A DNA stretch of 64,000 nucleotides from Laburnicola sp. R22_1. Lineage: Eukaryota; Ascomycota; Dothideomycetes; Pleosporales; Didymosphaeriaceae. A model generated the notes under the pieces. It had not been told where the DNA came from. It saw only the letters and a list, made by a program, of their open reading frames with translations, and searched no databases. This document shows, piece after piece, positions 49,575 through 60,151 of the stretch. Position numbers and translations under genes: made by a program. Numbering within the stretch: position 1 is the stretch's first letter; each line of letters starts with the position of its first letter. The stretch lies in NCBI GenBank assembly GCA_014281115.1, contig JACONQ010000001.1:62001-126000 (forward strand). The letters run 5' to 3'.

Positions 49575-50801
49575 CTACGCCTTACACAGCCGCCCGATCT
49601 GATCGATGAACGCATCCGAGCCCACGGCAAACTTGGCGTACATCTGATGATGCGGATCATACTTGCGCTTGATCTTGAGGAGACGAGCGTAGTTGGCACC
49701 GTACAGCGTCTTCTTCCAGTCGCCCTTGTACAAGGGGTCCATTTCATTCATTTAGGAACCCGATCCGGGCGTGAGGGCTTCCAGCGCGGGGATGTGCTGG
49801 GCGACGAGCGTGTTCTTGGCTGCGAGGCTGAGGGCCGTGTGGTTGAAGGCCCAGGTCGACTGTGGGTTGCAGTAGGACAGGGCATCGCGCCAGTCCGGGA
49901 GCACGGCGTTGGGGTGGCGGGCTTTGTGTTGGACGTCGAGGAACGAGCAGCCGATTGTGAAGTTGCCGTCTGCGACGATGGAGCGGAAGGTCGAGATGAG
50001 ATTGGTGTTGGCCTTGGTGTCCAGCGCGGTGGCGCGCGGGATGAGACGGCTGGCCAGGTTGACGTAGTTGGGGCAGAGGTTTCCGTAGGGCAGCGGTCCG
50101 TACGACTTTACGTAGTGCTCGGCGTAGGTAGCGGAGTCGAATGTCTGGACTTGGTACGCGATGCCGAGTCCATCCAGATCACGCAGGAAAGGCGCGATGA
50201 GTGCTTTGAGGGCGGATGAGTTCTGGTTGGGCACCGTGATGCTAAAGCCTAGGAATGTGTCTTTGGTGAAAGCGAATTGGACGTTGTTGGCTGTGCCTTG
50301 CACGAGCCCGGGACCGCGGCTGAACAGACTCTCCAGCGCGGCCCAGTAGGCAGTGGCGTTGGTGTTGGGGAAGACCAGCAGGCCACCGGCCACGGGACCT
50401 TCTGGGTATGCCTTCGCCGTCATGCTCAGCACAACACCGTACGTGCCGCCTCCGCCTCCGCTGAGGGCAGAGTAAAGGTCGGTGTGCTTCTCAGGTGTCG
50501 CCATGAGGTACTCGCCTGCAGGCGTGACCACCTCCCATTCAAGTACCTGGTCGGCGGCTAGCCCGTATGCAGAGCTTAGCTGAGAATGCCCTCCGCCTTG
50601 GACGTAACCGCCCGCAACGCCAGTCAAGCCGCATTCTGGCCCCACGAACCGGACGCCTGCCTGGGCAGCGGCAGCATACGCCTCTCCAGCAATGACACCG
50701 GGGCCGAGCGTGATCGCGGCCCCTTTGTACGAAGGGGACGAGTAGTTGGAGACTATGTTGATCGTCTTCAAGTTCCACGTCCAAAGAGACAAGGAGCCCA
50801 T
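49575..50801 (-). pseudogene. FAD-linked oxidoreductase (BBE type), truncated and with a nonsense codon
   Basis: Reads as the C-terminal three quarters of a fungal berberine-bridge-enzyme-like FAD oxidase. It holds GSLSLWTWNLKTINIV, the second half of the FAD-binding domain (VGPECGLTGVAGGYVQGGGH, ADQVLEWEVVTPAGE) and the substrate domain to LTPGSGS. A TAA at 49752-49754 then replaces the Tyr or Phe usual in this motif. The frame continues beyond it as MNEMDPLYKGDWKKTLYGAN, YARLLKIKRKYDP and on to GRLCKA, which is the conserved BBE C-terminus. The N-terminal FAD-binding segment (the RGGGH or NTGHD region) is absent; only 250 bp separate the start from the next gene. I therefore call it a pseudogene. 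Members oxidise alcohols, sugars or alkaloids, usually after secretion. Confidence 0.82.
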
Positions 50802-51050
50802 GTAGCTATCGTCACCTGCATGTGTTCAGGTACATTGTCGCATAGGAGGAGTTTATCACTCGCGATACAGGGGTTTTAAAATAGAACAGGGAGTTGATAC
50901 ATAGGGCGGTAGATGAGTCGCAGAAGGGCGTGCATGTCATATACATATGTATCCCAAACTGGTCTGAGTCGCGAAGAAACAGGAAGCTTGATAGAGGAGA
51001 TACTGTCTGTATCATTGTAGAAAATACTCACTCGATCTGAAGCCATATAT
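50802..51050. other. Short intergenic region
   Basis: Separates the two pseudogenes. I searched the three minus-strand frames for the missing N-terminal FAD-binding motifs and found none. Confidence 0.5.
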
Positions 51051-52067
51051 CTAATTACTCACAATATCCTTCCCCTTGATCCACTTGATAATAAGCTCTG
51101 CACAACGCTCATGCGCAACATCCAACATGATGTGGTGTGCACTATCAGCCAATGATACGTGCATGATCTCTTCCTCGCCCTGGGATGCTAAACGATATGC
51201 ATCAAAGGTTTCCCGAGTCAGGTCTTTGGAAATGAGGACATCTTTCCCACCCGAGATGGACAGTATTTTCCGACCGAGGGGACACGCAGCGGAGTGAATC
51301 GTGGCGACCACGTCGGCGGGGTCTGCGAAAGGCCACATGTGCTCTATGGAGACACGGATGCTCTCCAGCCGACCCTTGCTATCGCGAAGCCAGCCGTTCA
51401 TAGCATCGTCCGGTGTCTCGGACGAAAAGAACTTGTTCCGGACTTGTGCTGGAGTATCGAGGCCGGTATTAGGTTGGAAGTCGAAGAATGAGCGGAGCCA
51501 GGGTACTCATGCTTGAGGTGTGGCAGGAACTGTTGGTGTCTGCTATTGAACTAGCGCCGCGTCTGCTGCTTGCCATCGCCGTGCCACATCCATGCCTCCG
51601 CCAGAAAGAGGCGCCGCCCCGAGCAGGATCTTTCCGGCAGGTTGGACTTTTGGTGCACCCAGCGTGTTCCAGGACCCCAAAAAGCGCTGCAATATAGCAC
51701 CACCCGTCGAATGCCCAACAAAAATTGGCTGCGTGTCTGGATGTTCCACCGAGATGTAGTCGAGCGCTGCCATTACGTCGGTAACATACGAGTTGATGCC
51801 CGCGAGTGCATGGAAGTCAAACGTCGAGGGCTGCCAGGAGCCACCATGGCCTCTCACAGAGACGGCGTACGACGCGTAGCCCGCGCGGGCGAACAGGGGA
51901 AGCAACGTCTTGAAGCAGGCAGCAGCGCAATGGGCCCCATGAACGCACAAAATTGGCTGCTGTTTTGTCGATGCGGAGGGTGTGCAAGTCAGAAGTTCGA
52001 GCGATCCTGACGGCGTCGCGATTTGTACGGTTTCTATTACCGGGGCGCTGTTGACAAATGAGTGCAT
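51051..52067 (-). pseudogene. Alpha/beta hydrolase with two in-frame stops
   Basis: From ATG 52067 (MHSFVNSAPVIETVQIATPS; another ATG lies upstream at 52214) the frame encodes an alpha/beta hydrolase: strand and oxyanion region ILCVHGAHCAAACF, nucleophile elbow GHSTGG, then GAAPLSGGGMDVARRWQAAD. TAG and TGA codons follow close together (about 51541 and 51500). The same frame then resumes with VPWLRSFFDFQPNTGLDTPA and runs to a stop at 51051, including the likely catalytic Asp in ISGGKDVLI and His in DSAHHIMLDV. No splice pair removes both stops and keeps the frame. Both stops can arise by C-to-T or G-to-A change, consistent with RIP leakage. The substrate is unknown. Confidence 0.8.
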
Positions 52068-52476
52068 GACGCACCCTGATTTGGCACAAGATGATGACGG
52101 TTTTATTAGGCTTGCAAACGAAGTGGAATGGAAACCGAGGGCGCCTTGAAATATTGTGATACTATCCACTCTCGAGCTTAGATGGCATAAATATATACCA
52201 TGGCCCGTCCACATCCCTGCTTAGCCTCCGCCCCGGGCCTTGTATTCATCACGTAGCTTGTACTGTCCATAGCACTGCGCTCGAGAAAGCATGCGCTCGA
52301 GGCCTCACGCGGGGTAGACATCTGAGTCGAATGGGATGTAGCGCATGATCCATAACGCAAGTTTGTATGCATTTGCATAGCCACTGTCTATGTACACATG
52401 TTTATTAGCAAAAATTAAAAGGAGCAACAGAGTTAGGGGAGGCAGCGGCTGTGGAAGGGGATCTTACGTCCAATAT
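52068..52476. other. Upstream region of the hydrolase pseudogene
   Basis: ATATATACC at about 52191-52199 is TATA-like on the minus strand. Nothing else recognised. Confidence 0.4.
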
Positions 52477-52636
52477 CAGCGTTGTCAACGTACCGTAGCG
52501 AATCTACGGCCCGTAGCGGCTACATGTAGCCGAATAGGGCACAGTATACATATTGGCCCTTGCACGGCTCCACGGTGCAGTATTTGGCCTATGCAACTAC
52601 GGGCCGTAGATTCGCTACGGTACGTTGACAACGCTG
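52477..52636. mobile_element. hAT-type MITE (160 bp)
   Basis: Perfect terminal inverted repeats of about 40 bp beginning CAGCGTTGTCAACGTACC, and an exact 8-bp target duplication TCCAATAT (52469-52476, 52637-52644). The size, 8-bp duplication and CAG...CTG ends are those of a hAT-derived MITE. Its first 13 bases match the end of the hAT element at 56481 in 12 positions. Confidence 0.93.
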
Positions 52637-52644
52637 TCCAATAT

Positions 52645-53177
52645 ACCGTGACCAGCATCGCAGCGCTGTAATCTTCATGTATTGCACGTTTTTGGATCTA
52701 CCGGAGTTGTATTTTCGGCATCAAGTCGTGTTTCGTGGGCTTCTTTAAGAGATTGGACAGCCATTATATGGGGCCGAGCAAGAAATAATTTTGCTTTGTT
52801 GTTGTTGTCTTCTTAGTACATCTTTAGTAAGTATGCGTTCTTTTTTGACTACGCATACTCACTGGTCAGTTCTTAACAGCATAGTGCTTGAATGAAGCCT
52901 CTTAGGGTTAGAACACAGGTTCGTTACCTTTCAGTATGCAATCAATGTTATAACTGATCTGCTGAGTATGTAATAATACGGTTCGAAGAATCGCGATGCG
53001 GAGGTGATGCTGAGGTAGAGCTAGCTTAAAGCAGGAAGTTAAATATAATACAAAAAAGGTATAACTAGATAGCAACGGTTTGCCGATAAATTGACTTAAA
53101 TTCGCAGCCTATGCTTGAACTAATACTTTACTCGGCCCCTTGCGGCTGAGTCAATCCTTCTCCGAAAAAGGTCATGC
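52645..53177. other. Intergenic region 3' of the lyase gene
   Basis: GC-balanced to moderately AT-rich, no gene recognised. It should contain the 3' untranslated region of the lyase transcript. Confidence 0.5.
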
Positions 53178-55955
53178 TTAGACAAGTGCTAACAACTCTA
53201 TGCCAGCTAGTCCATACAGCGCCGCCGCATTAGTCGTAATCCAATCCGCTTCGTCCACCGGCGTCAATACCGAACTTCCATTATATCTCACCGTCGCCCA
53301 TGGGTCATCTGGACTCAGCTCATCCGCGCTGTTATCATTCAGGAACTCATTCCACGCTCTGGTTGCTAACGTCGCGCTGTTTCGCTTATTCGCGACATAC
53401 GCTGTCAACCGCGAGTGTCCTTGTCGAAGACTCAGGGAGCCGAAGTCCTTTCCATACCGTGCTCTCTGCTCGGCTTTCGATGCACCGTAGTAGTAGCAGT
53501 AGTCAAGCCAGGCGTTTACAAAGTCTTTCGAGATCTCGGGATAGTGCTCGAACAGTTGGTCGAGGGTTTCTAGGACGCCGAAGACGGCAGAGAGGTGGGA
53601 CACTGTGACAGTGCCATTGTTGTTGGGGTCTGTCGGAGGTGGTGCCCATGAGCCATCTTCTGAATTATACAGAGCTTCACCGGTGACGAAGCCGAACTTC
53701 AATTTTGGAAACGTTTTTGCGGTCTCAATGAGTTTGTCGCGTGCTTCCTCCCAGCGTGGACCGCGCCGCTCCCATTCTAAGAGTTGGGCAGCTGCTATAC
53801 CTGCCCAATCAGTGCCGAAGTTCAGGTAAAGAGCCTTAGGGTCGGGCGTGTAGACGACGTCAGGATCGCGCACCTTGCGGCGAGCGTCCACTAGGACGAA
53901 TGCTTTTTCAGCTTGAAGCGCCTCATGAACGAGATCACCAGTTCTTTCGTCACCTCCAGACAGGTAGTAGAATGTCTTGCGGTACACCGGTGTGGATATG
54001 CGTGCTTGTTTTGCACTATCTCCCCAGTGCTGGACTCCGTGGCGCGTCCCTAGTCCCGAGAAGTTGCCCAAATGGTACGAGTCAACCTCTCCGCCATGTC
54101 GGACCTGCGCTTCAGCGAGTCGGTATACGTCGGCGCGCCCCGTGCGGAGGAACTGGTTCCAGAAAAAGAGATCCGGCGACAGTTCGGAGTTGTCCCATGC
54201 ATAGCCACCAATGTCGTATCTCCACTGATGTCGGTCGGTATCATAGCCATGCATAATGTCTCCTTGGTCCCAGAACCCGTACCAGCGGCGCTGTTCAATC
54301 TGGTCTCTGTAAAACTGAACAAGAAAGTCTAAGTGAGACTCGATAGTTGCTGCATCGTTGCTAGAACTAGACGAGCTTCCAGGAACAGTCCAGTATGAAC
54401 CGAGCGCTCTGGTCTCCTTCATGTACTCAGACTCTGCAACAAGTACGGGTGGTTCATTCATTTGATCTGTCAGCGTGGAGAGGGTGTCTGCGGAAGGCGT
54501 GCTGTCGAAAGCATAGATGAAGACCTCGTTGGTGCGCGCAATCCCATAGGGAGTGTTGTAGCGGTCCTCATAGTCTTCATAAGTAACCTGAAGAGCATCA
54601 AGCTGCTTCTTGTACGTGTCCTGACCCAAGCCGTCATGGTAGGGTCGTAAGTCCATTGGTTCAGCGGAAGGACTGTAGAGCCATATCGTAATCGATCCGT
54701 CGTCCGACGCGGCATTTGATATGTCAAGGCTCGTAGGGTACTTCTTCCAGAAGTCTCGCAGACCAACAGCGAGCCCACCAACAGTCGCACCACCGAGATA
54801 CGCCAAACCACCAGCTCTGGTGCCTCCAGGAATCTTCAGCCAGCTCTGTCCGGGCTTTGTTCGTTTCACGATATTGAAACCATCGGCCGAGAGCTGTGTG
54901 AGACGATAATCACTCCAAGTCGGTATCCACTGAAGACGGCTGTTGACTCTGGTATCCCAGGTGGCTTTGTCCGGTGTCTTTGTTCCATTGTACTGAGCCG
55001 AGCGTGCCGCCCTACCGGGATCACGTCGCAACCCTGTGATTCCCTGGACTGCCTCGTGTAGCATGCCTCCATCAGTACCGGCAATCCTTACATGACGATC
55101 GAACAGTTCCTCATCCGCGAGTGGAACATCGAAGCGGATCCCAAGCCCTGAGATGAAATCGGATTTTGCATCGCCATCGTAGACAATGGTGTGTACCGTT
55201 CGGATAGCATCAGAATTTGCGTACAGGTAGAAGCGAAGTGTGAACGGTAGCCAATCCTTATGGGAGCCTGCTTCGGCTCCATGGATGCCTTGAACAGTCA
55301 CTAAAGCGCGAGCTGTATTTTCCTCTGATACCGTCGTGTTGTATATCTTGCTTGCAAAACTGAAGTAGTCGATGCCGCTCCCGTCTCCTTCTTCAACCAC
55401 TCCAGACTGCGATCTTAGAATCAAACGCCCGTTCTTCCCAACCGTTTTTCCACTCGACGTCTTGATCGAAGATACTAAGGCGCTTCCGGACTTCGCGAAG
55501 GAGGCAGTGATCTTTCCGGTGTTTATAACAACCTCATCCGATGACTCGGTGACGCGTATCGCCGTTGGGTTGCTGGCTTGTCTTTTCGAGCGCATCGCAG
55601 TGCCGTTACCAGGTCCTGAAGCCGTGATGGTGTATTCATCTGCGGGGCTCTCCGATCCAGCAATCGCGTGTCCAGTCCATTTGATCGTCCCATCCGGCCA
55701 GTATGCTGTAACCCAGGATTGGAGCTCTCCTGACGACGCCGTGAAGGTGGTCACGTTCGCTAGGTGCTGTCCACGAGCCCATGGAAGGCCAAAGGTCGTG
55801 CCGCTGTTGATCTTTGGTGTTCCCTCCAGCCACTTCACTTTCACATCAGTATCGGAGTTTTGCTGCGCAGTGGCGACCTCGAAAATGCCCACGAGGGCAA
55901 GCGTCACCTTCCACATTCTCGAATTCGCCAGCAGAGCGCGTCGCAGCATGAACAT
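53178..55955 (-). CDS. Secreted exo-rhamnogalacturonan lyase, PcRGLX/YetA-like (PL26)
   Basis: Uninterrupted 925-codon frame. The N-terminus has a secretion signal; starting at the second Met (codon 14, position 55916) gives a clean signal peptide, MWKVTLALVGIFEVATA, with cleavage before QQ. The mature protein begins with the RIFT-barrel-like domain of the PcRGLX/YetA family (VKWLEGTPKINSGTTFGLPW, WPDGTIKWTGHA). A beta-sandwich follows, then from about residue 490 the alpha/alpha toroid (WYGFWDQGDIMHGYDTDRHQ, RYDIGGYAWDNSE, HWGDSAKQARIS). Known fungal members release unsaturated disaccharides from the ends of rhamnogalacturonan I by beta-elimination. Several N-glycosylation sites (NGT, NFS, NGS) fit secretion. 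No intron is needed and no RIP stops are present, so it is probably functional. It suggests a plant-biomass or plant-associated lifestyle. Confidence 0.88.
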   Translation of the reverse strand: MFMLRRALLANSRMWKVTLALVGIFEVATAQQNSDTDVKVKWLEGTPKINSGTTFGLPWARGQHLANVTTFTASSGELQSWVTAYWPDGTIKWTGHAIAGSESPADEYTITASGPGNGTAMRSKRQASNPTAIRVTESSDEVVINTGKITASFAKSGSALVSSIKTSSGKTVGKNGRLILRSQSGVVEEGDGSGIDYFSFASKIYNTTVSEENTARALVTVQGIHGAEAGSHKDWLPFTLRFYLYANSDAIRTVHTIVYDGDAKSDFISGLGIRFDVPLADEELFDRHVRIAGTDGGMLHEAVQGITGLRRDPGRAARSAQYNGTKTPDKATWDTRVNSRLQWIPTWSDYRLTQLSADGFNIVKRTKPGQSWLKIPGGTRAGGLAYLGGATVGGLAVGLRDFWKKYPTSLDISNAASDDGSITIWLYSPSAEPMDLRPYHDGLGQDTYKKQLDALQVTYEDYEDRYNTPYGIARTNEVFIYAFDSTPSADTLSTLTDQMNEPPVLVAESEYMKETRALGSYWTVPGSSSSSSNDAATIESHLDFLVQFYRDQIEQRRWYGFWDQGDIMHGYDTDRHQWRYDIGGYAWDNSELSPDLFFWNQFLRTGRADVYRLAEAQVRHGGEVDSYHLGNFSGLGTRHGVQHWGDSAKQARISTPVYRKTFYYLSGGDERTGDLVHEALQAEKAFVLVDARRKVRDPDVVYTPDPKALYLNFGTDWAGIAAAQLLEWERRGPRWEEARDKLIETAKTFPKLKFGFVTGEALYNSEDGSWAPPPTDPNNNGTVTVSHLSAVFGVLETLDQLFEHYPEISKDFVNAWLDYCYYYGASKAEQRARYGKDFGSLSLRQGHSRLTAYVANKRNSATLATRAWNEFLNDNSADELSPDDPWATVRYNGSSVLTPVDEADWITTNAAALYGLAGIELLALV

Positions 55956-56417
55956 GGGCCACCCTGCATGCTATATGTACCTGCAGATAGCCCTGCTTGG
56001 CCTCGGTCGTATATATTAGAAGACGCGGAGGCCTGCGGTCGTATTCTTCCGCCCGAGGAGATCAACGGCTACGAATCCCCCGGAGCAGCCACAGCCGGTC
56101 TGGGTGGATGCCACAGCCCACGAAGCGAGCAGCGAAACGCACATGACGGTCCTTCGAACTTGGCACGGTGTATTGCGAAGTTGTGGGGAGCGATGGCCCG
56201 TCAGTGCTCGTTTTTCCGCCAACCCTGTCGGTGCAATGATCTACCGAGCTTCGTTACCGTGGGTCACCACCTGGTGCACGGCCCCACCTGGTGCACGGTT
56301 TCCAGATGCCCACACCCACAACTTTTGCAGCTGTAGAGTCGCATATATATTGTATTATCGCGAGATTTTTTAGTGGAGGGCTTTTAAGGACCTATTTGAT
56401 TGATTGGTAACGATAAA
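55956..56417 (-). promoter_or_regulatory. Promoter region of the lyase gene
   Basis: A TATA-like TATATAC on the minus strand at about 56010-56017 lies 55-60 bp before the first ATG. CACCTGGTGCACGG occurs twice in tandem at about 56271-56300. No coding frame of its own. Confidence 0.4.
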
Positions 56418-56480
56418 CTACGTGCGATACCTCTGTGGGAGGCGTACTTTGCGGGTACGCGTGGCAGGGCCGGGTGTAGG

Positions 56481-59400
56481 CAGGGTTGTCAACAACCAAA
56501 CATGCCTCAATATTTTGTTTGAATTTTGTTTGAATTGACAACGTCAACCAAACAAAAAGCTGCTGCTGCAATTTTGATAGGTCAAACAAACAAAAGAGGC
56601 AATTGCAGTTAAAAAATTTGAAGTTTGTTTGAATTGCTTAGTATACTGTAATAATAAGGTACCCTAGAGTTAGTGATATATTCTTAGTGTTGATGTAACA
56701 ATAACTTTCCTAACGCTGCAATTATATAGGTATTCCTATAGTAAACAGAGCAAAAAACGGAGCTTCTTAAGTGGATTGTACCTGCGTAAAAAAAGCCCGC
56801 ATAACGGATATGTGCTTCTACTGGCCGCCAGCAACTGATATACATGAATTGCTATTCGGCTTTAGCACCTCCTATCCTCTGTTCCTCCTCTTTCTTTACA
56901 TAGGTAATAAGCTGTTAAAACAATAAATATATATATAATAATCTAAATAAGCTAATATTATAGTGTTGAGGTATTGTAGCAAAGTGAGTTTGCGCTGTTG
57001 CAGCGAAGCCTAAGTTATGTTTATATATTCTGAACCTAGTTACTACTCTTAAAAAATCGTTTGCTATAACCACGCAATAAATCTTGTCTTCTATAAGTTA
57101 AACTATTAAATCAATGTTGCTAAATTAATTCCTGTCGCCTGTTTTACTATATCTCTATTGTTGCGGGCTGCAGAGCGTCGCGCAGTACGCCTTGGCATGA
57201 AGTGGTAATGTTGGCTAGCCGACCGCGTACTTTCCGCGTACCTTGCGCGTCAACGCTTACACACCCACTATACTTTGGCTTACTTGCCTACGCCTACAGC
57301 TTACTTTTTCGCGCCTTTGCTTACCTTCACGCTTACCATGCCCCTAAAACGAAGCCGCGAGCCTGCTGAGGCATCCGAACCTATGCCTAAACGTTCCCAA
57401 CGTGCGCCGAAACCCAGCCAGCGCCTTATGGATAGCCAGCGGTCGCTTACTCCTCTGCTAATCTAGCTGTCTATTGAGGTAGTTGACGAGCCAGAGCCGC
57501 CTATTAAGGTGCTTAAAAGTACTCTAGAGCCGCGCTTAATAAAGCCACTAACTGAGCTAGAGGAGCGCGCCTAGAGGCCATCACCACGGCCTATACTACA
57601 AGCCTTACAGGCCGATGAGCCAGCTTGGGAGTTGCTGTTAGTGGCTAATAAGCCGCCTATAGCTACTAAGCCGCCGCGCGCGTTTAGTAATGCTGCCACA
57701 GAGGCTTTAGTAGAGGAGGACGCTGCGCCTAGTGTTGACTTCACTAACTACGAAGGCCTTAACTTGAAGCGCCTACTGGGCTTTAATGTGCCTCTATCCA
57801 CACCTATAGGCAACATTAGCTAGGTCTTTAGGCACAGCTATCGCCTTCGAAAGCTTGGTACTAACCCTAAGAAGATCTACTTCTAATGCAAGCACTGTCA
57901 TATTAACAGAAAGAAGGGCGGCCTACACTAGACCACTCTGTTAACTATAGCCGCCAACAACCATTTGAAGCAAGACCTTCCTGGCCATTGGCTCACCAAA
58001 TAAGGCACTATCGTACACAAGAGGCCGCTCGAACCTGGCCAGAAGTCGCTGCGATGGGCGGAAGAAAACGGGGTCACATTAAGCCAAGATGCAACGCAGG
58101 AGCTGGGTAACTTCGACGTACAAGGCTTCAGGCAAGCTGCAGTGTTATGGCTCGTCAACAACAACAGGCCATTACGCGAGTTTGAGACTGAGTCCTTCCG
58201 CGCGATGATCAGGTTCGCCAACCTAGAGGCAGAGGCGGCGCTATGGAGGTCTCATAACAGCGTTTCGAGGTTTGTGATGAGGCTTTACAGCTGGCTACAA
58301 CCTTAAGTCAAGCGCGCCTTGTCTGAGGCCTCTAGCAAAATACACATAAGCTTTGACGGCTGGACTACTAAGGGGGAAGCGCGGCTTCTTTGCAATTTGT
58401 GCGCACTACGCTGACTCTCAAGGCAATATAGTTGACCTTCCCATCGCCTTGCCGCAGCTGGTTGGTGCGCACACAGGCTCAGCGATCGCGGAAGCTGTCG
58501 TACGAATCCTACGCTACTTTGAGATTTCTAGCAGCAATTTGGGCTATTTCGTGCTTGACAACGCCTACAACAACAATACTGCAGTTAATAAACTCGGCAC
58601 AATGTACGGCTTTATCGCCAACAATCGACGCCTCCGCTGCGCTTGCCACATACTCAACCTTGTTGGGCAAACTATTATGTTTAGCACTGACTCCAACGCC
58701 TTTAATAACAAGCCTGAACACTACAACAAAGAGGAGTTTTATATAAAGCAATGGCAGAAAGATAGTCCGCTTGGCGTGTTTCTTAATATTGTTAACTACA
58801 TTAACACGCCAAAACAATAGGGTATATTTGAGGATTGTCAGAACAGCGAAGCAGTTGAGATGCCTGCTGGCGCTACAGCAAGACGCTGTAAGCCTTTCAA
58901 GCCTGGAGTTACGCGTTAGAACAGCTATTATGACTGCTTTAAGCGCAGTGTTGAGCTACAACACGCTATCAACAGCTACTCCTTCTACCACATACAAGAG
59001 ACTGAGCACGCTAACAAGCTTGCCAAAAGCAATAACACTAAGCTGCCTATTGTGCTGCAGTGGATGCGATCAGGCGGGCTTACAGCTGCAGACTGGGCGG
59101 TGATTACCAAGTATATTGAGGTGCTTGAGCCACTGAAGTCCGCAACTAATCGCTTGCAAGGTCGCGGCAAAGCTGGCACTCACGGCGCGTTATACGAGGT
59201 TATCCCTGTATTTGAGTCTCTTATTGCTGACCTAGATGCCCGCCTTAGACTGTTTGAAAGCGTCAATTACCTGCCAGACAAGGCGCCAGAAGATCACGTC
59301 GCTATCAACGTACGTGCTGCGCTCAAGAAGGCGAGCAAGTACCTTAATAAACTCCTCAAAATCCCCGTCTACTACACTGCCACGGCACTCCACCCACGCT

Positions 59401-60151
59401 TCAAGAACTACTTTAAACGCTTCTGGCGTGAGAAGCCCGCACAGTTACAAGCTACGCACGCGAGCTTCGAGCAGCTTTGGGCTCGTTACAAGCCCGCCCT
59501 AGCGACAGCAACAACAATAACAACTGCGCCTAAACACGCGATGAGCAGCTTTGACGACGCGATCGATTCGGTACTTGACAACAGCGACAAGATAATAGGG
59601 GTGGCGGATGAGTACGAGAGCTGGCTTAGAGAGCCAACATGGACATCAGAACAGTACAAAACTGGCTGTACAGCTGTCCAATACTGGTACCAGCTCAAGC
59701 CGAGGTATCCCAATTTGTCACAATTGGCGCTGGACGTGTTAACTATCCCTGCCTCCAGCGCTGACTGTGAGCGAGTCTTCTCGGGTACTGGCGACGTACT
59801 TGAGCCACAGAGACGCAAAATGGGCAGCCAACTATTGGCTGCTTTAATTTGTACTCAACGATGGATTCGAGCAGGTTTTAAACCTCCAAGCGCAAAGGTG
59901 GTGGCAACGTACGATGACAATAAGCTCAACGAACAGTTTAGCATACATGAGTGGGAGGAGCCGCCGCCTATAACACCACCAGAGTCTCTTTCACAGTCCT
60001 CTTAAAGTACTCAAAATCAAACAAACAATCAAATAAAAAGCGCCTCTATAGCTCCATCAAATCAAACAAACAAACTACAACACCAAGAAAGTCGTCAAAC
60101 AAACAAATTCAGAGCCACAAATTTTGTTTGTTTTGTTTATTGACAAGTCTG
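56481..60151 (+). mobile_element. hAT transposon hAT1 (3.67 kb)
   Basis: Ends CAGGGTTGTCAACAACC and (inverted) CAGACTTGTCAATAAAC, with exact 8-bp target duplication GGTGTAGG (56473-56480, 60152-60159). Both subterminal regions are rich in CAAACAAA-type motifs. It encodes a plus-strand hAT transposase relic and interrupts the tail of the pogo-type transposase gene. GC content is normal; damage is limited to scattered nonsense changes and one frameshift. Confidence 0.93.
57338..60005 (+). pseudogene. hAT transposase (BED finger, hAT C-terminal dimerisation domain), broken
   Basis: Starts MPLKRSREPAEASEPMPKRS at 57338. An N-terminal low-complexity part is followed by a BED-type zinc finger (CKHCHIN ... 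NNHLKQDLPGH, about 57880-57985), the catalytic RNase H-like domain (HISFDGWTTKG; YFVLDNAYNNNTAVNKLGTM; CACHILNLVGQT) and the C-terminal dimerisation domain (LALDVLTIPASSADCERVFS). About nine in-frame TAG or TAA codons and one indel in a G run near 58370 break it; the frame before the indel differs from the frame after it. The last 317 codons (59052-60005) are fully open. Stops at Gln and Trp sites point to mild RIP. Confidence 0.9.

Noticed and set aside
50802..51050. Missing 5' exon of the FAD oxidoreductase
   Set aside because: Too short for the missing domain, and none of its frames shows the conserved FAD-binding motifs.
51480..51545. Intron removing both stops in the hydrolase
   Set aside because: The GT...AG pair that spans both stops is 46 nt, lacks a consensus donor and breaks the frame. 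The coding frame is continuous through the stops.
53200..55833. Many plus- and minus-strand frames overlapping the lyase gene
   Set aside because: Shadows of the 925-codon frame, which alone has family motifs and a signal peptide.
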